Below are positions 1 through 9,602 of a stretch of 64,000 nt of DNA, piece by piece; the stretch's first letter is position 1, and every line of letters starts with the position of its first letter. This DNA comes from Streptosporangium canum (GTDB lineage: Bacteria > Actinomycetota > Actinomycetes > Streptosporangiales > Streptosporangiaceae). The notes beneath the pieces were generated by a model. That model was not told where the DNA came from. It saw only the letters and a program-made list of their open reading frames with translations, and ran no database searches. Location: assembly GCF_900113865.1 (NCBI RefSeq), contig NZ_FOQY01000029.1, forward strand, positions 24,848 to 88,847, read 5' to 3'. The position numbers were made by a program, and so were the translations under genes.

Positions 1-1217
<1,217 letters not shown>

Positions 1218-1241
1218 TCTTGTCTCAATTCTGCACGTCAT

Positions 1242-1763
1242 GATCGAAAAATTGCCCGGTGAATGAGCGGCGGTCCGGATGCGTTCCGTGATTAGGGAAA
1301 TCGCGGAATAGATAGCAGTCGCACCCGTATGTGCCCAGAATGTCCGTTGGGCGAATTTCTCCCCGCCGAATGGCTTCACCAGCGAAATCCGTACCCAGAA
1401 GAGGGCGGACGACCAGAAAACGACGGTGAACAGAGGATCAAGATCCATCAACGCGTGATCCGCCTGTGAGTAGCGGGTTGACGGCGCGCAACTCCCCAGG
1501 CCCATGGGAGCACATGGGGAATTTTAATCTCGCTGCAGAATGTCGGCAGTGTCAGGAAATAATGCTATCTACTTTCTTGTCGGAAATTCGGCCGACCATA
1601 CTCCGTGTGGCCCGCGAATCGCCGCCGCCCCCGGAAGGCGGCATGAGCCGGTGCGATCGCGGAGGTCCGAGAGCGGCACCGGCCCCGATATGCCGCCCCG
1701 GCTTAGCTATCCGGCTAACCGGACATATTCCTTGTCGATCTCCTGTCGATCGTCACCTGGGCG
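1242..1763. other. Non-coding region upstream of the collagen-like gene
   Basis: About 520 bases with no credible gene. The part next to the collagen-like gene is richer in A and T than the rest of the window and should carry its promoter, but I see no clear -35/-10 pair. Near the left-facing reductase remnant there is a small inverted repeat, TCCGG-CTAA-CCGGA, at 1710-1723. It could be a weak terminator, since it lies about 40 bases past the stop, but it has no T run. Confidence 0.4.
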
Positions 1764-2153
1764 TCACGCGTTCGCCTTGTCCGGGCTGCCGGACGCGAAC
1801 TTCAGCGGCGGCAGCACCGCCTGGGCGTCCGCGCCGCTGAACCACAGGCCGATCATGAACGCCGCCGTCGCCTCCAGAAGTCCGGCGCGTTCCAGCCCGC
1901 CGGCCTCGACCGCTCCGCACCCCAGGTCCTCGACCAGCGAACGCACGGTCGCGAGCGCGTCCCGGTCGTCTCCGCACAGCGGTACGGACAGGGGAACGCC
2001 GTCGAAGACGGGGGGCGTCATCGGCCAGACGTCCTCGTGGCACAGGTTGAAGGCCTTGACGACGCGGGAGCCGGCGGCGGCCTCGGCCACCCGCTCCGCC
2101 ATCGAGGGCCCGCCCTCCGCCGCGAGGGTGAACCGCCCCGGCACGACCGGCAC
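1764..2153 (-). pseudogene. 5'-truncated F420-dependent NADP reductase / NAD(P)-binding protein remnant
   Basis: The 129 residues resemble the C-terminal half of the NADPH-dependent F420 reductase family: SMAERVAEA, then RVVKAFN, a CGDDRDA segment and the helical end. Intact members run to about 200-220 residues and begin with a Rossmann GxGxxG fold, which is absent here. The reading frame opens in mid-protein 15 bases after the DoxX gene stop. A deletion seems to have removed the nucleotide-binding half and joined the rest to the DoxX gene. It is unlikely to be an active oxidoreductase. It could still be translated by coupling to the gene before it. Confidence 0.6.
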
Positions 2154-2168
2154 GGTGAGCCGGACCGC

Positions 2169-2981
2169 TCACTCTCCGGTGGATTCCTCCTTCTCCCCGG
2201 CCACCAGGGTGTCGGCGCTTTTACCGGGCAGGGAGGAGGTCTCCGGCTCGCTCGCCGTACTCCGGCGGCGGGCCCGGGGCTGGACGGCGGGGAACTCCGC
2301 GGTGTCCCTGCCGGTCTCGGAGCCGTCCCCCCGGGAGGTCTGGCCCGGCCTGCCCGTCCGGGGAGTCCTGTCCGTCCGGGCGCCCTGCCCCGGCCGCTCC
2401 GCCTGAACCGGCTTCCCGGTCCGGGCCGGCCTCTCCGGCTGAGCGGCCCGTCCCTCCGCGGGCGAGGCCTGGGCGGCCCCGTCCGGGGCGGGGCCGGGGG
2501 CCTCCGGCTCGCGCAGCGCGGCGATGACGTCGTCGGCCTCGGCCTCGGCCGCGAAGTCCTCGGCGGCCTCGGCCTCACGCCGCTTGATCACCACCATGTG
2601 GTCGACCGACAGCCGCCCCGCGCCGCCGACCGCGAGAAGGATCGAGGCCGCGCCGAGCGCCACGATCAGATTGACGTCGCCGCCGGTCAGCGGCAGGCCC
2701 TGCTCCCCGCTGGCCACGATGAAGACGGCGACGGCCTCGGCGAACAGCAGCAGCCCGCAGGCCGGTACGGCGAGCCCGAACACGAGCAGGGCTCCGCCGA
2801 TGAGTTCCATGAGCATCGTGGTGGCGGCCCAGGCGCCGGGGGCGGGGGCGCCCAGGGTCGCGAACTGGTCGCCGGTGGCGGTCAGTCCCGCCTCCAGCTT
2901 GTGCCAGCCGTTGGCGAAGAAGATGCCGCCCACCCCCAGCCTGGCGGCCAGGGCGGCGAGATCGTGGAGGGTTCGTCGCAC
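2169..2981 (-). CDS. DoxX family membrane protein with long disordered C-terminal tail
   Basis: Residues 1 to about 130 form a DoxX-type four-helix membrane domain: LGVGGIFFANGWHKLEAG at the start, then MLMELIGGALLVFGL and later hydrophobic segments. DoxX proteins are small quinone- or thiol-related membrane proteins of mostly unknown role. From about residue 130 the protein is a charged, proline- and arginine-rich tail of roughly 140 residues (many RTGRPGQ-like pieces) that is probably disordered and cytoplasmic. The family is usually only 130-180 residues long, so the tail is unusual. The truncated reductase follows 15 bases after the stop. Confidence 0.75.
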   Translation of the reverse strand: MRRTLHDLAALAARLGVGGIFFANGWHKLEAGLTATGDQFATLGAPAPGAWAATTMLMELIGGALLVFGLAVPACGLLLFAEAVAVFIVASGEQGLPLTGGDVNLIVALGAASILLAVGGAGRLSVDHMVVIKRREAEAAEDFAAEAEADDVIAALREPEAPGPAPDGAAQASPAEGRAAQPERPARTGKPVQAERPGQGARTDRTPRTGRPGQTSRGDGSETGRDTAEFPAVQPRARRRSTASEPETSSLPGKSADTLVAGEKEESTGE

Positions 2982-3049
2982 GGTTCCTCATTCTGGTCAG
3001 ATTCACCGTTCCTGCCCATAGATGACCGCGCGGCGGCCGTCCAAACCCG

Positions 3050-4603
3050 TCAGTCGCAGTCGCCCTGGTCAGCGGATCGGCGGGGGACCAGGAGCGCCAC
3101 CGAGACCGCGGTCACGCCCAGCAGGAGCACGCTCACGATGATCGTGGTGTGCAGTCCGGAGACGAAGGCGACCCGGGCGGCGCCCAGCAGCGCGATCCCG
3201 GTGGCGCCGCCGATCTCCTGGGCCGCGTGCGCCGCGGCGGCGAGCGACTGGCGGGCCAGGGTCATCAGCTCGGGGGAGACGCCGGAGACCGGGGCCAGCG
3301 AGGGCGCGTAGACGATGGTGGTGATCGTGCCGAGGATCGCCACCCCGAGGCCGGCGCCCAGCTCGTAGGCGGTCTCCTCGATCGCGGCGGCGCCGCCCGC
3401 CCGCGACTCCGAGGCCGACGACATGATCGTGTCGGAGGCGGCCAGCAGGGTGACCTGGATGCCGAAGCCGATGCCGATGAAGCAGAGTGCGAGCACCAGC
3501 GGATGCGGCTCGGTCCCCCAGCCCAGCGGGGGGAGCAGGGACAGGGTGGTCAGCGCGAGCCCGCCGCTCATCGTGGCGCGCAGCCCGACCCGGCGCAGCA
3601 ACTGCGCGCCGGCGAGGCCGCCCGCGACGGAGGCGATCATCAGCGGCAGCATGCGGACCGCGGCCCCGAGCGGGCTGTCGCCGAGCACGAGCTGCAGATA
3701 CTGGGCGAGCATCAGCTCCAGCCCGACCAGCGCGAAGACCGTCAGCAGCACGGCCGCCACCCCGACGGAGAACGCCCGCCGCCGGAACAGGCCGAGGTCG
3801 AGCAGAGGGAAGGGCAGCCGCCGTTGCCTGCGCACGAACCAGACCAGTAGCCCGGCTCCGCACAGGAAGGCCACCACTCCGCTCGGATGGCCGGATCCCG
3901 CCTGCTTCAGTCCGAAGGCCAGTGCGAGGATGCCGAGCACCGACAGCAGCGCGCTGGGCGCGTCCCATGGCTGCGAGGCGCGCCGGCGTGACTCGGGCAG
4001 GATCCTGGCGGCGGAGGGCAGCAGCACCAGCAGGATCGGCACGTTGATCAGGAAGACGGCGCCCCACCAGAAGTGCTCGACGAGCAGGCCGCCGATGAGC
4101 GGCCCGATCGCGGCTCCGGCCGCCGCCACCGCGCTCCACACGCCCAGCGCGATCGCGCGCTCCCGCCGGTCGGTGAAGACCTGCCGGATGATGGAGAGCG
4201 TGGCAGGCATGATCATCGCGCCGCCGACGCCGAGGAACGCCCGCGCGGTGATGAGCGTGAGCGGGGTCGGCGCGAACGCCGCCGCCGCGGAGGCGGCGCC
4301 GAACACCAGGTATCCGGCGAGCACCAGGCGTTTTCGCCCGTAGCGGTCGCCGAGCGTGCCGAAGGTCAGCAGCAGCGGCGCGACCACCAGGGAGTAGACG
4401 TCGATGATCCACAGCAGCTGCACCGAGCTCGGTTCCAGCGCGGCGGTCAACGCCGGGACCGCGATGTGCAGGACGGTGGCGTCCACCGCGATCAGCAGAA
4501 GGCTGAAGCAGAGGAGTATCAGGACCGACCAGCGGCCGGCCCCGCGCGTCCGCGGATCGTTTCCGTCTCGCGTGACCCCGGCCACGGCCCCCATGGTGAT
4601 CAT
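3050..4603 (-). CDS. MFS drug exporter, EmrB/QacA (DHA2) type, 14 TM
   Basis: A 517-residue proton-coupled exporter of the DHA2 group. The first helix is followed by DATVLHIAVPAL, then SLVVAPLLLTFGTLGDRYGRKR, the signature loop between helices 2 and 3. The protein continues through about 14 hydrophobic segments and lacks the large periplasmic domain of adaptor-linked pumps. I chose the ATG at 4603 because the longer upstream reading is not protein-like. A second ATG lies three codons on. The substrate cannot be told from sequence. The gene is divergent from the TPR/membrane gene, and a CTCTCTAGAGAG palindrome lies between them. Confidence 0.85.
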   Translation of the reverse strand: MITMGAVAGVTRDGNDPRTRGAGRWSVLILLCFSLLLIAVDATVLHIAVPALTAALEPSSVQLLWIIDVYSLVVAPLLLTFGTLGDRYGRKRLVLAGYLVFGAASAAAAFAPTPLTLITARAFLGVGGAMIMPATLSIIRQVFTDRRERAIALGVWSAVAAAGAAIGPLIGGLLVEHFWWGAVFLINVPILLVLLPSAARILPESRRRASQPWDAPSALLSVLGILALAFGLKQAGSGHPSGVVAFLCGAGLLVWFVRRQRRLPFPLLDLGLFRRRAFSVGVAAVLLTVFALVGLELMLAQYLQLVLGDSPLGAAVRMLPLMIASVAGGLAGAQLLRRVGLRATMSGGLALTTLSLLPPLGWGTEPHPLVLALCFIGIGFGIQVTLLAASDTIMSSASESRAGGAAAIEETAYELGAGLGVAILGTITTIVYAPSLAPVSGVSPELMTLARQSLAAAAHAAQEIGGATGIALLGAARVAFVSGLHTTIIVSVLLLGVTAVSVALLVPRRSADQGDCD

Positions 4604-4730
4604 GGGCCGCTCAGGGGTTGCCGGCCTGGACGAACATGCGTCGCAGCTTAGGCGAAGTCGGGCACCGGATGAGACCGCATCGGACGATCGGTTCACGTCG
4701 GTATGCGCATGGCCCGAGGACGCGCGCGAC

Positions 4731-4742
4731 CTCTCTAGAGAG
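4731..4742. promoter_or_regulatory. 12-bp palindrome in the divergent MFS/TPR promoter region
   Basis: CTCTCTAGAGAG is a perfect palindrome about 130 bases upstream of the MFS start and 90 bases upstream of the TPR gene. The flanking DNA (ATACAGGCATATATCC) is AT-rich for this genome, as expected of a promoter. It is a candidate repressor site for the exporter. No adjacent regulator gene exists, so the regulator is unknown. Confidence 0.35.
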
Positions 4743-4832
4743 ATACAGGCATATATCCGCCATCTAGGCAAACAGTGATCCCGCACGGACCATGGCGATC
4801 GTGGGGAGTCGGTGCAAGATCCATGAGCCGTC

Positions 4833-6701
4833 GTGGTGAGCGGTCCCTGCGGGCAGGACTCCGCTCAGGTCCCGTCCCCGCTGGACCCTGACAATCCGCG
4901 CGAATGGTGCGCCCTGGCCGCCGCCTGCCTGAGCCGTGACCAGCCGGAAGCCGCACTGGACGCCGCGCGCCAGGCGGTGGAGCGCGACCCCCTGGCCGAA
5001 TCCGGGGCCGACTGGGGGTATCGCCTCGCCAGCCTCGCCTTCGAACGGCTCGGCCGCGACGCGGAGGCAGTGGCCGCCGCCGAGGAGGCCGTACGGCTGG
5101 CGCCCGGATCCTGGGCCGCGCGACTGCGCCTGGGCGCGGCCCTGCGCCGGGTGCCGGGACGCTGGCGGGAGTCGTGGGTCCAGGCGGCCAGGGCCGTCCG
5201 CTACGCGCCCGAGGAGCCCGACCCGCACGTCCTCCTCGGCGACCTCGCGCTGCTGCGCGGTGAGCACCGCCGCGCCGGGACCGCCTACCGCGACGCGCTG
5301 CGCCGCCTGGACGGCCACCCCGGCGCCAGGATCAACCTCGGCCTGGCCTTCCTGCGCTGGGAGCGCCCTCGGGGCCATCACGATCCCGCCTGGCCGGTCG
5401 ACCCCCGCGAGACCGGCCGGGCCCGGCGGGCCATGGAGGTGTGGTCGCGGCAGGTCCGCGTCCTGCTGGCCGTATCGCTCGCCGCGGTCGCCGTGGTGGC
5501 CTTCGGCCCCGGCCTGGTCACCGAGGCCAGGTTCGGCGGCGCGGTGGTGCCGGCCGCCGTTCTGGCGATCACGCTCAGACAGGCCCACAGGGTCAGGCTC
5601 TGGCCCTACATCCCCGGCATGCTCGCCCGTGACCCATGGCTCGGCGTGTCCGTCTCGATCACCCTGATCGCCGTCGCCGCCTATGTGGCGGCGATCGCCA
5701 TCCTTCCCCGGACGGCTCCCTCCCTCCTCTTCGGCCCGGTGACGGAGCCGGCGGACGGTGGGTGGGCGGCCCTCGCCGCGCTGGTCCTCCTCAACGGCGT
5801 GGCCGTGATCGTCCTGCGCGCGCTGATCGAGGCGTGGCGGGGCCGGCCGGTCAGGGCGCTGGCCGAGTTCGCCGCGGTCCACGAGGACCGTACGGCCCGG
5901 CGGGACATCGACGTGACCCTCTGGCTGGTGGCGGGCCGCGCGTGGTCGGTGCTGGCCGTGGTCGCGGGGGCCGCCCTGTTCCTGGACGAGCCGGGGTGGG
6001 CCTTCGCCGCACCGGTGGTCCCGCTCGCGCTCGGCTGGGCGCACGCCAGGGGAGGGCTGGCCCCCTGCCTCCGCCAGGTGCTCCTCACGGACCGGCTGCT
6101 CAAGGTGGCGCTGGCCCTGCTGGTGGCCGCGTCCCTGGCTCTTGGCGTGGCGGCGGCCGGGCCGGCGCTGGGGCTTCCCGGGATGGTGGGCGCCTGGTCC
6201 CTGCGGGCCGGGATCGGGATGCTGGCCGCGCTGGTGGCGGTGTCCGCCACGCGGTCGGCGCGGGCCTGGTGGCGTGGCGTGCCGGGGCCCTGGCGGGCCT
6301 CCCTGATCATGTGCGAGAGCTGTGGCCCCCGGCTGCCGGGTGACGCCGGTCCTCCGGTGGGGCTCAGCGGGGAGGTGCGCCGGGCCTTCACCTATGCCCG
6401 CGGGGTGGTGCTCGCCTGCACCGACCCGACCGGGCCGCGCGCGCTGGCCGTCGGCTCGGTCAGCTCGGTCGGCCCGGGCGGCGAGCTCCGCCTGATCGCC
6501 GCCGACGACGTGTGGAGGGCGGCCGAACACGACCCGAGGGTGGCGGTGTTCGTGGCCGACCCGCTGGACCGCCGGTTCTGGGTCGAGGTGCGCGGCATCG
6601 CGATCGGCGACACCGAGGCCGCCGTGCTCCGGATCACCCCCAAACACGTCATGGTCGGCGAGTATCCCGGCCGCCACCAGGGCCGCCTCCGCCCCGGATG
6701 A
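4833..6701 (+). CDS. TPR / multi-pass membrane / split-barrel (PPOX-like) fusion protein
   Basis: Three parts are visible in 622 residues. Residues about 15-170 are tetratricopeptide-like helical repeats (ALDAARQAVERDP, AVAAAEEAVRLAPGSW, AGTAYRDALRRLDGHPGA). Residues about 195-490 hold seven or more hydrophobic segments. The last 120 residues resemble a flavin-reductase or PPOX-like split barrel, with ALAVGSVSSV, DDVWRAAEHDPRVAVFVADP, a stretch like the RFWVEVRG motif, and a final ITPKHVMVGEYPG. The order suggests an inner-membrane protein with two cytoplasmic ends. The GTG start has only a weak ribosome site, so the N-terminus is uncertain. The next gene, a membrane-anchored AAA ATPase, faces the same way. 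I do not recognise a named family for the whole architecture. Confidence 0.65.
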   Translation: MVSGPCGQDSAQVPSPLDPDNPREWCALAAACLSRDQPEAALDAARQAVERDPLAESGADWGYRLASLAFERLGRDAEAVAAAEEAVRLAPGSWAARLRLGAALRRVPGRWRESWVQAARAVRYAPEEPDPHVLLGDLALLRGEHRRAGTAYRDALRRLDGHPGARINLGLAFLRWERPRGHHDPAWPVDPRETGRARRAMEVWSRQVRVLLAVSLAAVAVVAFGPGLVTEARFGGAVVPAAVLAITLRQAHRVRLWPYIPGMLARDPWLGVSVSITLIAVAAYVAAIAILPRTAPSLLFGPVTEPADGGWAALAALVLLNGVAVIVLRALIEAWRGRPVRALAEFAAVHEDRTARRDIDVTLWLVAGRAWSVLAVVAGAALFLDEPGWAFAAPVVPLALGWAHARGGLAPCLRQVLLTDRLLKVALALLVAASLALGVAAAGPALGLPGMVGAWSLRAGIGMLAALVAVSATRSARAWWRGVPGPWRASLIMCESCGPRLPGDAGPPVGLSGEVRRAFTYARGVVLACTDPTGPRALAVGSVSSVGPGGELRLIAADDVWRAAEHDPRVAVFVADPLDRRFWVEVRGIAIGDTEAAVLRITPKHVMVGEYPGRHQGRLRPG

Positions 6702-6967
6702 GCGGCCGGGGGAGGGGAGGACGCGTCCGGTCCCGGCCCGTCGCCGGAGCGCCGGACCGGACGGCCCGGAGGGGCGCGGGGGCGCGGCGGAGGGAGGGGG
6801 TGTTTCCCATGGCGGGACACGTGACCGGAATTTGACGCCCGGATCGTAGAGTTCATCCGCCCTCATCCCTTTATATGATCGTGTCGTGCGGTGGCGTGGC
6901 GCGTTGCTCAGGCATGCGCAAACCTCCTCCCGGTGCGGTATAACCGGGGTCGGACCGGGGAGGCGTG

Positions 6968-9310
6968 ATGCGGGAACCCGACAGGGCCCGGCCGGCGGGG
7001 CGCGCGGCGGCACGGGATGTGTTCGAACAGATCAGGCTGGGTTACTTCCGGCTTTCGCCGTTCCTGCGCAGGCTGATCTACGCCGCGCTGCTCATCGGGG
7101 CGGTCGGGCTGGCGCTGGGCATGGGCTGGTCGCCGCTCAACGCGTTTTTCGTCACGCTCACCCTGCTCGCTTTCGCCGCGCTGACGCTGCGCTTCCCCCG
7201 GGCCGCCGCCACCCTCGTCGTGGTGGCCGCCTGGGTGCTGCTCCTGCCGGTCTTCCAGAGCCTGTACGGCACGCAGTCGCCCTCCTCGGCGGCGTTGACG
7301 TTCCTGGCCGTCCCGGTGGCGGGGCTCGCGCACCTCATCCGCTGGGTCCCTCCGTGGCTGACCACGCTCATGGCCCTGGTCCCGGCCGCGGTGGTGGCCC
7401 TCGCACTCGCCTCGGTGTCGCCGGGCGCCGCCCTGTGGGCCGCGTACGGCGTGGCCGCCGCGGTGCTGGTCTACCGCTTCGTCCAGGCCCGCCAGGCCAG
7501 GGCCACGCTGGCGGGGACCGAGCAGCCGGCCCGGCTCCGGGTCCGCGAGGGCGGGCAGCCGGTCTCCGCGTCCGGCGAGCAGGCCGCGCCGCCGCCGATC
7601 TCGGTGGAGGAGGCCCTCGGCGAGCTCGACAGCATGATCGGCCTGGCTCCGGTGAAGGAGCAGGTGCGCTCCATCGCCGCCTCGATCGAGGCGTCCCGGC
7701 TCCGCAAGGAGGCCGGATACTCCACCGAGCCGCCGATGCGCCACTTCGTGTTCGTCGGCCCCCCGGGCACCGGCAAGACCAGCGTGGCCAGGACCGTGGC
7801 GAAGATCTTCTACGCGTTCGGCCTGCTGGAGACCCCCTACGTGGTGGAGGCCCAACGTGCCGACCTCGTCGGGGAGTTTCTCGGCGCCACCGCGATCAAG
7901 ACCAACGAGCTGGTGGACCGGGCGCTGGGCGGGGTGCTGTTCGTCGACGAGGCATACAGCCTGATCAACTCAGGCGACGGCCAGCCCGACCGCTTCGGCG
8001 CCGAGGCCGTGCAGACGCTGCTCAAGCGGGCCGAGGACGACCGCGACCGCCTGGTCGTCATCCTGGCCGGCTACGAGAAGGAGATGACCTCCTTCCTGTC
8101 CTCCAACCCCGGCCTGTCCAGCCGGTTCGCCAGCCGGGTCCGCTTCCCCAGCTACGCGCCGGAGGAGCTGCTCCAGATCACCGAGCTGCTGCAGCGGCGG
8201 CGCGGCGACCGGATGGCCCGGGACGCCGGGCCCGCGCTGCTCGCCCGCTTCGAAGACGTGCACCGGCGCACGATCGTCGACGAGCTGGGCAACGCCCGGT
8301 TCGTGCGCAGCCTGGTGGAGGCCGCGGCCCAGGCCCGGGACGTGCGGGTGGTGGGCGCGGGCGGCTCGCCCACCACCGAGGATCTGGTGACCACCTCCGC
8401 GCACGACGTCGCCAAGGCCTTCGACGAGCTCACCGCCCGCTTCCGGGGCTACCAGGCCACGCCCAGCCTGGAGGAGGCGCTCGCCGACCTGGACCGGATG
8501 GCCGGTCTGGAGCCGGTCAAGAGGCAGGTGCACGCGATCACCGCGCAGCTCAGGGTGGCCAGGATGCGCCAGGAGCGAGGACTGCCGACCCCGGCGCAGA
8601 TGCGGCACTTCGTCTTCGCCGGGCCGCCGGGCACCGGAAAGACCACGGTGGCCCGCATCCTGGGCCGCATCTTCGCCGCGCTGGGGCTGCTCGCCCAGCC
8701 CGACGTGGTGGAGGCCCAGCGCGCCGATCTGGTCGGCCAGCATCTCGGCGCCACCGCGATCAAGACCAACGAGCTGGTGGACCGGGCGCTGGGCGGGGTG
8801 CTGTTCGTCGACGAGGCATACAGCCTGATCAACACCGGCTACGCCGGGGGTGACGCCTTCGGCGCCGAGGCCGTGCAGACGCTGCTCAAGCGGGCCGAGG
8901 ACGACCGCGACCGCCTGGTCGTCATCCTGGCCGGCTACGAGCGCGAGATGGACGGATTCCTGGCCACCAACCCCGGCCTGGCCAGCAGGTTCAGCCAGCG
9001 CGTGCAGTTCCCCTCCTACCAGCCGGGCGAGCTCGCCGAGATCGCCGAGCTGCTCGCCGAACGGTCGGGTGACCGGTTCGACGAGGCCGCCCGCCGGGAC
9101 CTGGCCGAGGTCTTCACCTGGGTCTGCGACGAGGGCCTGATCGACGGCCTCGGCAACGGCCGGTTCGCCCGCTCGCTGTTCGAGCGGGCCGCGATGCGCC
9201 GCGACGTGCGTCTGGCCGCCCTGGGCGGCGGCACCGCCAGCGCCGCCGACCTGACCACGATCACCAGCGCCGACCTGCGCGCCGCCGTGGACGAGCTCGC
9301 CGGACGGTGA
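6968..9310 (+). CDS. Membrane-anchored tandem CbxX/CfxQ-type AAA ATPase
   Basis: The N-terminal 170 residues contain about six hydrophobic segments. Two AAA domains of the CbxX/CfxQ (EccA-like) type follow, with Walker A at about residue 261 (GPPGTGKTS) and 549 (GPPGTGKTT), and the same Walker B, GGVLFVDEAYSL, in each. The domains repeat with a period of 288 codons. Stretches of 91 bp (7879-7969 and 8743-8833) and 85 bp (7993-8077 and 8857-8941) are identical between them, so the copies are recent or kept alike by gene conversion. GGGGAGG lies four bases before the ATG at 6968; a GTG one codon upstream sits too close to it. EccA proteins of type VII secretion carry TPRs plus one such AAA domain; here the TPR part is in the neighbouring gene. 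The role is unknown. Confidence 0.8.
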   Translation: MREPDRARPAGRAAARDVFEQIRLGYFRLSPFLRRLIYAALLIGAVGLALGMGWSPLNAFFVTLTLLAFAALTLRFPRAAATLVVVAAWVLLLPVFQSLYGTQSPSSAALTFLAVPVAGLAHLIRWVPPWLTTLMALVPAAVVALALASVSPGAALWAAYGVAAAVLVYRFVQARQARATLAGTEQPARLRVREGGQPVSASGEQAAPPPISVEEALGELDSMIGLAPVKEQVRSIAASIEASRLRKEAGYSTEPPMRHFVFVGPPGTGKTSVARTVAKIFYAFGLLETPYVVEAQRADLVGEFLGATAIKTNELVDRALGGVLFVDEAYSLINSGDGQPDRFGAEAVQTLLKRAEDDRDRLVVILAGYEKEMTSFLSSNPGLSSRFASRVRFPSYAPEELLQITELLQRRRGDRMARDAGPALLARFEDVHRRTIVDELGNARFVRSLVEAAAQARDVRVVGAGGSPTTEDLVTTSAHDVAKAFDELTARFRGYQATPSLEEALADLDRMAGLEPVKRQVHAITAQLRVARMRQERGLPTPAQMRHFVFAGPPGTGKTTVARILGRIFAALGLLAQPDVVEAQRADLVGQHLGATAIKTNELVDRALGGVLFVDEAYSLINTGYAGGDAFGAEAVQTLLKRAEDDRDRLVVILAGYEREMDGFLATNPGLASRFSQRVQFPSYQPGELAEIAELLAERSGDRFDEAARRDLAEVFTWVCDEGLIDGLGNGRFARSLFERAAMRRDVRLAALGGGTASAADLTTITSADLRAAVDELAGR

Positions 9311-9456
9311 CCCGCGGGCCGTCGTCGGACGGCTCCGCCGGACGGCGCCCCGGGAGCGGCCGTCGGACGGCTCCGCCGGACGGTGATGCCCCGCGAGCCG
9401 TCATGGACCGGCCGGTCGCGCGGTGACCTGCGGGCCGTCGTCGGACGGCTCCGCCG
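9303..9456. repeat. Four degenerate ~38-bp tandem repeats starting at the AAA gene stop codon
   Basis: Units of about 38 bases begin at 9303, 9341, 9379 and about 9420. Three share an identical core, GTCGGACGGCTCCGCCG, at 9324, 9362 and 9440. Three also start with a GGTGA that includes or copies the AAA gene stop. The third unit is the most diverged. The repeats fill most of the gap before the ABC importer operon. I see no gene in the rest of this gap. Confidence 0.6.
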
Positions 9457-9602
9457 TGCGGCGTCCGCGCGCTCATGACGCGCGGGTGGCGAACACCGCC
9501 CTTGACTGAGATCGCACCCCCGATTGAGAACTCTCTGTAGTTGAGTGGAGGCAACATGTAGCAGGATGGCCACCGACAGCAGGGACCGCGGAAGGGGAGG
9601 CG

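Noticed and set aside
1642-1840. 65-codon plus-strand frame with GGAAGG before its ATG
   Set aside because: Composition is not protein-like and its end overlaps the reductase remnant on the other strand.
6871-6915. 14-codon minus-strand frame with GGAGGAGG seven bases before its ATG
   Set aside because: The ribosome site is good but the frame is very short and no gene follows on that strand; it could be chance.
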